This document shows, in pieces, positions 24,713 to 36,000 of a stretch of DNA of 64,000 nucleotides. Positions within the stretch are counted from its first letter, which is position 1, and every line of letters begins with the position of its first letter. The DNA comes from Gyrodactylus bullatarudis (taxonomy: Eukaryota > Platyhelminthes > Monogenea > Gyrodactylidea > Gyrodactylidae): contig SSNU01000019.1 of NCBI GenBank assembly GCA_012064415.1, forward strand, positions 1 through 64,000, read 5' to 3'. The position numbers and the translations under genes are program-made. The notes under the pieces are model-generated. The model saw only the letters and a list, made by a program, of their open reading frames with translations. It was not told where the DNA came from and did not search any database.

Positions 24713-25216
24713 TTACGTATTCAAATCGGTCATTTCCTGTCCTTGAGTCGATGGAGAATCAAGAATGGGATCATTCCTTTGTATTTCCATCTTTTTAGCC
24801 ATAAGAAGTATCACAAAATTGATAATAAGGAGCACTTCAATAATACCGATCAGGATCATCTGAATAATGTTCTTTTCATTGTGGATAAGCCAAATATGAC
24901 AATTGTCAAATGCAAAAATCCATTGGGAATTTATGTAAAGGAATATTACACAAATTATGCCGGTTGGTATTAAAAGTACGTTGAAAAGTATTGCTAGCTT
25001 GATTATAATTTCTTTGAGTGAGAAAATATAGACCAAGCCTAGGATACTTTGGACAGATAACAGAATTGCAAACCAGATAACATGATGAATTCTGTTAGAA
25101 AGAATTATCTTACGTTCTTCAGGTATCCAAAAATCAGTCATGACAAGAAGTATCGAACTGTGGAAGATAACCACTGAAGAAAAGACTAGGATAAATTTGT
25201 CATTCATTTTTAGCAA
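24713..25216 (-). CDS. Unidentified four-transmembrane protein
   Basis: An uninterrupted 167-codon frame starts at ATG 25216 (a second ATG follows three codons later). Four hydrophobic segments are visible at about residues 7-26 (KFILVFSSVVIFHSSILLVM), 45-67, 71-98 and 117-139, with short loops and a polar C-terminal tail of about 28 residues (MAKKMEIQRNDPIL, ending EMTDLNT). The topology suits a small tetraspan membrane protein with both ends in the cytosol. It has no Cys-Cys-Gly motif of tetraspanins and no claudin W-GLW-C-C motif. It is divergently arranged with the NEMP-like gene, 213 bp apart, suggesting a shared promoter region. The opposite-strand frame at 24644-24973 is a shadow. Function unknown. 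Confidence 0.6.
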   Translation of the reverse strand: MLKMNDKFILVFSSVVIFHSSILLVMTDFWIPEERKIILSNRIHHVIWFAILLSVQSILGLVYIFSLKEIIIKLAILFNVLLIPTGIICVIFLYINSQWIFAFDNCHIWLIHNEKNIIQMILIGIIEVLLIINFVILLMAKKMEIQRNDPILDSPSTQGQEMTDLNT

Positions 25217-25429
25217 TTACTGAGAAATATTTGAAGTATTCGCATATTCAGTTTACATTATCAACTTTGATGTTTTACAAACGTTTTTAATTTTGAAAAT
25301 ACTCTGAAGAGATCTCAAAATACTGAAAACAAACATAAATGAATCAATTTTATTTCTTATTGATAATCTTGGAACGATACTGGAAATTTTTGTTTAAAAT
25401 TATAAAACTATTTAATTTTATCCAATTAA
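25217..25429. promoter_or_regulatory. Putative bidirectional promoter between two divergent genes
   Basis: These 213 bp separate the start codons of the four-TM gene (-) and the NEMP-like gene (+). No specific element can be assigned. The inference rests only on the head-to-head layout. Confidence 0.35.
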
Positions 25430-26509
25430 ATGCAAAGGATTTGTGTAATCCTGCCTCTTTTGATCCATCTGTATTTCTGTACCCCTGATGAGATGCAACA
25501 AGACATCGCTTGTTATGAAGAAACCAGTTTATCAATTCATTCCCAGACAAAGGAATTTTCTATAACTGATAGATCTTACCTCTGGGCACTTTCTAATCCC
25601 TGCATCAACATTTCCACCTCCTTGTGTAATTTCTCTGAAATATTTCTGTCTCCTTGTGACAATTGTTCATTCATTCAAGTTTCAGAGATAAAAAAGGTCG
25701 TTCATGGCGATAGTTATTGTATTCCGTTAGATTTCAATGTCTTCCATTTGAAAACCGACAACTTATGTAGGCTCAAAGTTACTATCTTTGAGCACATTTC
25801 ATTGACAAAATCTGTTATTCTCTTAATCTCATTCATGATATTCTTGTTTGTCGATGATATAGCTAAAAGCATAATTTTCTACTACACCTCTGGAATTTTA
25901 ATTTTTGGATTTGGATTTGTTTTCATCTTATTCATTCTTCTCTCCAAACTGATGCCGTTTAAACAGAAGGCCCTTGGAATAAACTTCATTGTTGGCTCAA
26001 TAACTGGAACATTTTCTATGGCGTATTTGTTCTTTGATTATTTCAAGGATCTAACATGGAACTTGGTCAACGACAATTTTGAATTAGTATTAATTTATGT
26101 TGTAACTGTATCATTTGTGTCATTCTTTATCCTGTTCTGGTTGAAAATACCAGAGCGGATTTTAGATTCAAACGAAATGCGCACAGAAATGTGTATTAGA
26201 CTTCTCTTGACAGGAATATCCTGCTTTTTGATAAGTTTTACAATAAACTTTCCTGAACAAAATCTCAAATGGTACTCTCGTGTCATGGTTGGAACAATGT
26301 TAACCATTGTAAGAGCAGTTATATCTGAAAAAAAATCTCGAGGAAATAGTTACGAGGAACATGGATTCGAAACTCCTAAAAAGTGTTCATTTAACAACAG
26401 AATCAATTATTCAACCCCCTATTCAGAGACAAGAGCAAGAAGATTTTTCAAAAATAACATAGTAGAAAATTCAAAGTTTGATGATATTATTTCAGAAGAC
26501 GAAGACTGA
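25430..26509 (+). CDS. NEMP/TMEM194-family nuclear envelope membrane protein
   Basis: An intronless frame of 359 aa. Residues 1-18 (MQRICVILPLLIHLYFCT) look like a signal peptide. A Cys-containing luminal segment follows to about residue 120. Then comes a cluster of five or so transmembrane helices (about 125-305), and a basic, Ser/Asn-rich tail ending in an acidic DEDED-like patch. The NEMP signature is the long helix pair with LFILLSKLMPFK (equivalent to the L-x-x-x-x-P-K/R stretch after the second helix), GSITGTFSMAYLFFDY and the VSFVSFFILFW helix. NEMP proteins sit in the inner nuclear membrane and stiffen the nuclear envelope. Length is near that of other invertebrate NEMPs. ATG 25430 fits the signal peptide. 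Assignment is by family pattern; moderate to good. Confidence 0.65.
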   Translation: MQRICVILPLLIHLYFCTPDEMQQDIACYEETSLSIHSQTKEFSITDRSYLWALSNPCINISTSLCNFSEIFLSPCDNCSFIQVSEIKKVVHGDSYCIPLDFNVFHLKTDNLCRLKVTIFEHISLTKSVILLISFMIFLFVDDIAKSIIFYYTSGILIFGFGFVFILFILLSKLMPFKQKALGINFIVGSITGTFSMAYLFFDYFKDLTWNLVNDNFELVLIYVVTVSFVSFFILFWLKIPERILDSNEMRTEMCIRLLLTGISCFLISFTINFPEQNLKWYSRVMVGTMLTIVRAVISEKKSRGNSYEEHGFETPKKCSFNNRINYSTPYSETRARRFFKNNIVENSKFDDIISEDED

Positions 26510-27017
26510 CAATACAAACTAAACTAATTATTCTTCAAAAGAAACTACGAAATCTTGATGCATTTTAAGTTATCCTGTTTAACTTATACAGATTTGAACG
26601 CTACAAATCGTAGCTACTAATTACGAGAATCATGCTTATATAAAGAACTATTTTGATATATATACTCCAGCCTTTTTTCTTAATTTGTCCAAATTAACAT
26701 GAAACGCTTGTAATTAGCAACCTTAACCTGAAATAGTTTTAATCTAGTTGAAATATTGTATTCAGCATCGATTAAAAGTTACCAAAATTTCTATATTGTA
26801 AAATAATTAATAAATGAATTCGAAACTATACTAAGTAATATTAAATATAGTACTACTGCTACTATAATAATAGTAAAGAATTTTTCTGCTGGAAAATATT
26901 ATTTAAACCAAATACTCCAAGAATATTATTTGAACAAAAACTTTGTGATTCGCACATTTATTTTGTTTAGCTGATTCAAGATAAACATTTCAAAATTTGC
27001 ATCAGAATTTCATAGAG
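26510..27017. other. Short intergenic interval
   Basis: Lies between the NEMP-like stop and the start of the Ig receptor gene. AT-rich; it includes ATTAATAAATGAATT near 26805 as a possible polyadenylation region. No gene. Confidence 0.4.
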
Positions 27018-30000
27018 ATGCAGAGAAGTATACATTTTTCGCTAATTTTCAGTTTTATCTTTCCAAGTATTTATATTTATTCAATTAATTACAGTATTTT
27101 TCTGTCAAAAACTAGAATTTCTCAAAGATCCAAAAGATTCTGGAAATTCACAAATTTACCTTTCGGATATAGATTCAAGTGAAATAATTGATGCTTCTTT
27201 TAAAAGCCATCGCCAAGTATATTTGGTCGCTAAATATGATTACGTGATAACAAATCTTTTATTCTCCTGTTACGGATCATCTGAAGTCGATCAAGTTAAA
27301 ATTTGCCATCGAAAAACTCCATCAGATGAAAAGAATTGCCTTGATAAAGAAGCTTTTACACCTCCGTTTGAACTAATTAAAATCGTAAACTATGATCCGA
27401 AAAAAGGTTTTCAAATGAATTTCACAAAACCTGTAAAATCTAGTGTTAAACTGAGTGGCCTTTATTCTTGTAAACTAGGAAAAAATGGTAGTTTTATCGA
27501 ATCAAACGAATTTCAATTACACGATGTTCCAATTCACCTTATTGAGCCAAACCAACACAATCCAGTCAAGAAAGAACCCATTAGAAAATCTGATATGCCT
27601 ATAAAATTATCATGTGACAAGCCCAAGGAAGCTTCAGAATATGATAATATTATTTACATGTCAGATAGAATTCGTCCTTTCAGTTATTACCTCTGTGATC
27701 TTAGAGAAAATGACAACCAAATGAAATGCAAAAAGAATTCAGTTAGAGTGAACTCATCAGTTGGCTTTTTAGATTCTGAAGGAAACCTTTACGTGACAAA
27801 CAAGAATATTTTGCTCAGTGGACATTACTCCATCATATGCAAAAATATAAAAGATGATGCTTACAAGAGTTTTGTCGGAGGTTTCAATGAAACAAGCCTC
27901 ACTGCAGGCCTTACCTTTGACAGTGTCAGCTCAGATCCCTATCAACTAGAAAATGTTTCTTCATTGAAAAAAACTGTTGAATTTTTTGAGGGTTATAACA
28001 TGACTGGAAAAACATTATTGGCCATCTACAAGAAACCAAATGCTCCTCTTGAATTTGAATGGTTCAAAGACAACGAGAAACTCAATGACTGCACTTGTAC
28101 AGAGAATAAACTTGAATTTAATGAGCCTATAAAATTCTCGGATGCCGGCAAATATAGGCTAAAAGTTACTAACCAGGAAAACTTTAACGATAATATTGAA
28201 TTTGAATTTGATTTAGTTGTAAAAGGACCACCGAAATTCAATGATGACTGCATCCCAAAGAAGGGATATGTCATCTCGAATGAACCGCTTTGGATCGATT
28301 GTCGTGCTCACGAGTATGCTCAATATGGTGCTGGAATAGACTCATTCGAAGCATACAGCATTGCTGACCTAAGAACAAAATTGCGTCAACTCAATGACTC
28401 AAGATCCAAACTTGATGTGGATTTCCACGAGGGGGGGAGTAGACAAAGTCTCGGCCTCAAAATTAGCAATATCGATGAGAATCTTGACTTTGACGTTGTA
28501 GTTAGAGCCAAAAATGAACTAGGTGAAGTGATCAACTCTGGAAATGTCAAAACTATGCGTAAGTTGTGAATCAAGATTAATCTTGAATTCGGTTAATGGG
28601 ATTAGGGCGTTGTCATGAAAACCGTCAATCATTTGATAAAAAATACTCTTTTAATTTGTAGCCTTTCCCAAGTCCACCTCTGTTCCATTAAGTAAATTTC
28701 AATGCTCAGATAATTGTATGAATGAAACAGTTAACCTTGAGTATACCATTGACGAAAAGATCTTGGAAAAGTTGAACTCAATGAACATTAAATACGACCA
28801 GGACTGGATTATTAACGATAAACTCGTTCTTGGCGAATTAATGGAAGAAAACAAGGAAGATAAACTGTTCAAGTTCATCGAATTCAATCCGGAAGACAAG
28901 GTGAGTCTCTTAGGGGAAAATGAAAACAATTTCATATGTACTTGTAAGAATAAAGAAAACTCTCTTGATCAATTTGAACTGAGCAGAATTAATAAGGGTT
29001 TGATCTTTTACTATCTATCTATTCTTTCATTATTCTATTCAAATTTTTCATCAAAACTCGTTTCACTTCCCGCATTTTTACATTCAAAGGGCTTTTTCTT
29101 CTCTATTCATCGATCTATTAATTCAAAATTCTACTCTCGAGATCTCTCAACAGAGAATGCGTGATAGATTTTAAAGCTTTGCCTTCATTTAATTTAGACC
29201 AAAGTGACTATTCTCCGGGAGGACGATGATGGCCTCTTGGACACGATGAAAATCAAGGAGAAAAAAAATCTAGAGAATCTATTAGCGAAACGCTTGGACG
29301 ATCCGAACCTGGAAAAGTTGACAATTGCCTCAAGGATTCGATATTACATTGACAACGAGGACGAGAGTCAAGTTATCACCCCAAAACTCAAGGGTAAAAG
29401 TGTCATTAAGAACTTTGACGGAAAGGATTATCGTCTTATTTATGACACGAGTGAATCAACCAAGAAAACCGAGCATAACCTTCAGGCTATGAGATACTTC
29501 CAACAGCCACCGAGTATGTGAAATTTAATTATCACCTTTTTCATTAAAAAAAAATAGATGTGATTTTTTGTGTCTGAGAAAACCGAGTTTCATGAGAAAC
29601 ATTGGGAAATTTCACACCACTAATCTCTTTCCCACCATCTTCATTGAAAATCAAATTTGATGTATTTACACTTGGTGAAGAGCGAAGCTTCTCTTGTGCA
29701 AACATCATGAAAAAAATTTGAGTCGATTCTTTCTCCTTCAACAATGTAATCTCTATCAGTTTTGCAATCGAGTTGAGAATTTTCAAAAGTTTTTATTTGA
29801 AATAACTTTATCTGTTGTTTTTTTTGATGATAAAACTGGTGCAAGATGCATTAATTTCATTCTGTTGACAAGATGAAAATGTCAGGTTCTTCATTATCTC
29901 AAATAAAATCATTTATTGTCAATACTCTTGTTTACAATGGCCAAGAAATTTATTGGAATTTGAATTTTCTTTGCAAATAAATAATTACAAATACTTTTCG

Positions 30001-33000
30001 AATAACAATTCGTCAAAATAAATCAAATAAATTCACTTTGAACCCATGATTCAAATTAGGGATTCTCTCTATATTTAGTATGCAATCTACCATAATTTCT
30101 TTCTTATTCAAATGCTCTCTTGTCCTGAGAAAACAATAACTTCTTCTTTTAAACTGAGCGTAATACTTGTGGGTCGAATGGAGTATCTTAAACCCCTCAA
30201 AATAGGAGAAATTCAAGTCTTCTTTTAATTCTGAGCAAGCCCTCGTACTTTTCAACAAATTTTAAAGAGAGGTAAAGTCAATTGCCTTGTTCTACTTCTT
30301 TATTGCTTGAAGAGAGACTCTTTTGATTAGCGTACAGTTGATTTCTTCTTCTTGTGACAGTCTTCATATCTGACATAACCATGTATAAAAATATCTACTC
30401 AAGTACTTTCACTTTTTGGAGAAAATCAATTTCAAATTTAATTTTGAATGATTTCATGTTAGTCTCTGAGTGGAGAGTCCTATTGTCATAACAAAAAACA
30501 TGAGAGACTTTAGAAAAGTCCTAAAAGGCGAATTGAGCAATGATTACTCAAATCAATTCATTCATTAGAGAAACAATTTTAAAATAGTCATGCATATCAA
30601 TCATATCTGATATGGCATTGTTGACTTTATTATTTTGAAATCAAAGATACATACATCGATTATGTAGATTAGTAAATTTTAGTCAGGAGAAAATTTATCA
30701 AAATTTAAAAAGTTCATCTTCAAGTTACCTTGATAATATGTAGCCTAGAAACGTATTCATTTAGTGAAGAATATGTGTAAAGTTGATCAAAATATTTAGA
30801 GATTCTCAAGAGTCTTTTAGCCCCTTGATTTTTACCTGTAAAATAAGGTTAGTAAAAGATACAGACATGGTTTTTATGGATAGACTCAAGGTTGAAAGAA
30901 CCATTTATTCATTGGCCATTTCATTTGAATAGATTTCAAAACTAAATCGATATCTAGATAAATTTATACAACAGATTAAAAATTGGCGAGACAAGACAAA
31001 TGTAAATTTTTCACACTCCTTGAGAGTTGAAATGAACACCTCCAGTAATTTTCAATAGGAGGGCTACTCAGTAAAAATGTAAACTCCTTATATCTTTAAA
31101 ATCTCTAAAATACTGACCTTAAGTTGTTTATAAAACTAATAAATTTTGTTTTATTTAAGAAAAATACAAGATTCAATTGCATGTTGATTCGATCATTAAA
31201 ATTGACAAAAATTAAACAGGGTCAAGAGTCATATAACTGATGTACAATTTTTTGTAAAAACCCTTCTTAAAGTCATAATAGAGGATAAGTTACATCAAAT
31301 GAGTTCCATCTTTGAGTTAGATAGATAACATTGAAGAATCATGTTTAGTATTTTTTTGAAAAAAAATTCAATTTTCACGCCTGAGTTCTCTGATGAAATG
31401 CAGTAATATATAACCTTGAAAAAGAATTGATTTTATTCGTATTTTCTTTAATTATAAATAATTATTTTATTTCAACAGTTTCAAATCGTCTGATAAAATT
31501 TTGATTATTATTTTCAATAATTTATTGATACTCTCGATGGTCCTGAGCTTTTTAAGATAACATTTTATCAACAGTAGTGTAATCTTTAAAAAATAGAGGA
31601 AAAAGAACTGCAGTTTAATTTCTTGAACTTATTATTAGATTTGCTTGTTCCAGCTCAGAGTAAGTTTCCATGTGCACAAAGATTTGTTGGGTTCTCTTTG
31701 CATGATTCTATTGTTGTTGCATGTTTTAAAATGGGTTTCATTTCTTCTTCCAACCTTATGCACACTAAACTCTTTTTTCATTGTACACCGAAACAAGGAT
31801 TGAGTCACAAGTAAATGTATTTGGTTAGTTTGTATAGGATAACGATGATGCAATCATACGAGAGAAAAGAACCATAATTTCTTGATTTTTATGATTACTC
31901 GTGAGGTGACAAACTGCTCCTTTACTCTACTTTTGAGTACTAGAGAGTGTGTATGAGTCATTATTTTCGATCAAGAAATACTACAAGACTTGATTGACTC
32001 ACAGATATACATCTTGTGTTGATTATTCTATTGTATTATTATTCTTATTGAATTTGGTATAGTACAGTGTCGGGTGTCTCTTATTACTTTTAGCTTCCTT
32101 TTTAATTTAATAAGTCTAATTTTATGCGTCACACTGCATGTATGAAAAAAAAAGAATTTGTTTATATATAAATTACTAATGAGTTCTCCCTGTTCATCAT
32201 GGGATATATCATCAATGAATTTTGCTAGAAACTGATTTGAATGAAAGAAGATTCTGAATAAACTGATTGAGGGTAAAACAATAGTAATTATAACTAGAGT
32301 GAGTACAAGTAAACTTGAAATACACATTAAAAAATACTTTTTTCCTTTATACTTGATGGAATTTTGACAGTATTTTCATCAGATCGAAAAAAAAAGATTC
32401 TGAAAATTTGAGAAAGTTATAAATCTTCTACTATAGCTCGCATTACAATCCTAAAAACTCCTAAAAACTCTATAACTCGTTTGCTCAAACTTTTGAGCTT
32501 CTGGTTTAGAAGCTAGGATTGATAGTATCTCATAAATTTCAACTGTTTTAGCAGAAGTGAAAAATTCAAATCTTTTTTTGAAAGTGTTATGAATGGTACA
32601 GGAGATTTTCCTTACATTGGCATGTGGGGAAATAGCTGGAATTTTAAGAATTTGCTTTGAAAATTATGGAAAATGTCTAGAAACTAACCAAAAACAGTGA
32701 AAACTCGGCTTTTTATACATATTATATTTTTATTAATTTTTCACCTTTAAAATTCGATAAAACTTAATTTCTAATATTTCTCGGCTAAAAAATTCTCAAA
32801 TTTTGATAATTTTTTTATCTCGATCTGATGAACATTCGTCAAAATTTCATTAAGTATACATTTTTTTGTATAAATGACTGAAAATCAGGCATTTTTGTAG
32901 TCACACAAGAGAATTTTGAACTTAACCCTGCTTTTATTTTTATAAAAAATCGATTTAATGGACAAAGTCATTATTTTAGTTTTTCGTAAATAACTCGAAA

Positions 33001-36000
33001 ACTATACATACAAATTTTTTGAATTCTGCATATTTAGGATAAAATCTAAATAAAAAAGTGTTTTTACATTCAACCTAGAAGAAAAAGAGTGGTACATGCA
33101 TAATATCAGACCGTATATTTTCAATCTATTCTGTGTATTGTTTTCCTGATAGGGTGGGCAATATTTTTCTTCGTGCGTGATCATGAAATTGTTAGACGAA
33201 ATGATTCTTAATATTCTCAAAGACGTCAACAAACTTGTGGATCAGGGTTAGCCTCATCTGATATTTCTTCTAATCTTGGTAACTCCATTACTCGAGACTC
33301 AGAGATTCTATGATGAGGTTAAGATTTGTTTACTAAATAACGAAAAGCCAATTGATTAGGATTTCAGAAGAATCTATGCGATGAAGAATGCGAAAAGGCA
33401 GGGAATCTCAACTTGAAGTAGTTCTTGTTAATCATCAAAAATCCATCTTAGTAAAGTTTAGTTTGAGGGAGTGAATCAAATCACCATTTCAGATGAAAGC
33501 ATGTTCAAAGAAAGATGTTTATCCAAATGTTTGGGGGGACTTACGGGGTCCTGTGAATGCATTACATAACATTACGAACATTAGTCATTAATGACTCATT
33601 GCACAAGTGATGTGGATAATAACCCCCCCCCCTTTCGAAAGGTAATAATTTAGTTGAAAATTATTTTTTAGCCTATTTTTGGATAAACATATCTGCTTAC
33701 AAGTAGTCACGATTACGAAAGAGATTTTTGAGAGGTAGAAATTAGAGGGATAACTTTTACACAGTTATTAAAGAGGGAGTACTGTTATTAGAAGCCTTAT
33801 CATCATCAGGACTGATCAATACTCCTTAGGCTAAAGTCCTTAGCATAGATTCGAAGCCAGGTCTCCAACGTTTTGACACTAATTACCCGCTGGTTTTTTG
33901 TGTTGTTAATAATAAAGCTAGTTAATATGAAGATGGGAATTTATGATTTTTACAAAATTCTTAATTTTTTCATCAAGAAATCGAATTTGATCAAGATTTT
34001 TTGAAATCCAGATCATGAGCCTTATTTTCACGATACGGAGAAAAATAAGTTAGAAGAAATCAATTTTTAAGGAAAATACGGCAAATTTGAAATCTTGAAG
34101 TAGCGCCAAATTACCATTTTTTTGAACTTTGAGTTGAATATTTTTGTTGATTTCAATGTGAGAAAGTGATCAAAAATTGATTCTTTGATCACAATAAAAC
34201 AGAATATCATCATAAAAATTTTGATAAATTCGTCATTTTTCAGGGATCTTGAAATATCAAATTCCATCGACTTTCAAGTAGGGAAAATGATGAAAAAATC
34301 AAAATTTGATTTTGACACGATTATGGGGTGATTCTTAAAACCATATTCAGCATATTTGATTTCTTTGACTAATTGTGATCCTAAAAATCAACTTTTGATC
34401 ACTCTCTCACATTGAAATCAACAAAAATTTTCAACTCAAAGTTCCAAAAAATGGGAATTTGGCGCTACTTCAAGATTTGGAATATGCCATAATTTCCTCA
34501 AAAATTCATTTTTTTTCTTCATTTCGTTCAAAGTGGGCCTTGTGATCTAGATTTCAAAAAATCTTGATTAAATTCGATTTCCTGATGAAAAAATTCAGAG
34601 AGTGTTGTAAAAATCATAAACTCCCATCTCCATTTTATTGACTAGGTGTATATTCCTGGTTTTTTATATTCACTTCTAATTATAATTAGTTATAAATTAT
34701 AACTTATAAGCAATTGTTTGAATTGACTCTTGAAATTCTCTTTGAAATCATGCAATAAAATTGTATTCTCAGCGCAAGCCAGTTTAAGTTGGATTGCAGC
34801 ACTCATCCTCGGTATCCTTGCCCTCATCATAATTACTGCTGTTGTGGTTTACATATGCAAGAAGAAGAATAAAAAGACCTACACCCCAAGGAATGAAGAA
34901 ATTCGACATGGCATGTCACCAGATGATGACTACGTCGATGGTCGTCATTTGCTCCCGTAAGTTTTACCTAGCCAGTTTTTATAATAAATTGAGAGAAAAT
35001 TTAATTGTTCATTTCTATGGTTAATTTGATAGTTTTAACAAGTGAGATGATCACAAATCTTTCTCCCTTTTGCTTTTTTTGCCTAGTGTAACATGTTCAG
35101 GCCTTTCATCTTGTTACAGTATCATTGGCTAGAAACATTTAGTTTTACATGATATCCCATTTCATTATTCTGGCTGGATGATGATGATTTTTGGTTTTGT
35201 CATTTTCATTTTTCCATCGTCAAGATGAAAACATGTGAAAACCCGTAAGTCTGGAATCAAAATCGTTAGATGAGAATAGTTTATAGGTCTTTGGAAAAGA
35301 CAGTTTTGTTGTAATCTCGAATGAATTTATCAGATTTCTTATTTTTCTATTTATTTTTTTATAATTTGATACCTTAATTTGGATTGAATTTCTGATTTTA
35401 TTCATTAAACTTGTTTAAATAGAAAAAGACAAGGGTTGAAACCAAATCAGTTCTTATTCATTCTATCAGGGTGGGTCACTTCAGAATACTAATAAAATTC
35501 ACTTTCATAGCAAAAGGAATAAGTGAAATAAGAAAACTGAATAAGAATAAAAGTATGGTCTAAGAAAATAGAAGTTTTCTTCGAATAGGACCTTCATATG
35601 ACCTCCTAAGTTAACACTAGATAAGCTAAATTGAGAATCTTTCCCCCATTTATGTATATATGTTGTGCGCAATTTAGGAAGTTGCACAATTCTGGAAGAT
35701 TTCACTCTCTTCTTATTTTGGTCGACCAATATATGAAGATTATTTTTTGTATATGCTAGTTTGACCTTTGCAATCAAAAAACATGGCCCACACATTTTCT
35801 CTTTCTCTCTGCACCCCCCCCCCCACTTTCGATCCTGAAAATCAATTTTTGATCACTCTCTCACACTGAAATCAACAAAAATATTAAACTCAAAGCTACT
35901 TCAAGATTTCAAATTTGCCGTATTTTGCTTAAAAATTGATTTCTTCTAAATTTTTTTTCTCCGTATCGTGAAAGAGGGCCTCATAATCTAGATTCTAAAA

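Noticed and set aside
24644..24973. 109-codon plus-strand frame
   Set aside because: Shadow of the four-TM gene on the minus strand; no domain or signal of its own.
32028..32327. 99-codon minus-strand frame starting with a hydrophobic, signal-like segment
   Set aside because: Lies in an intron of the Ig gene; no domain, no splice partner, and compositionally like the AT-rich background after residue 60.
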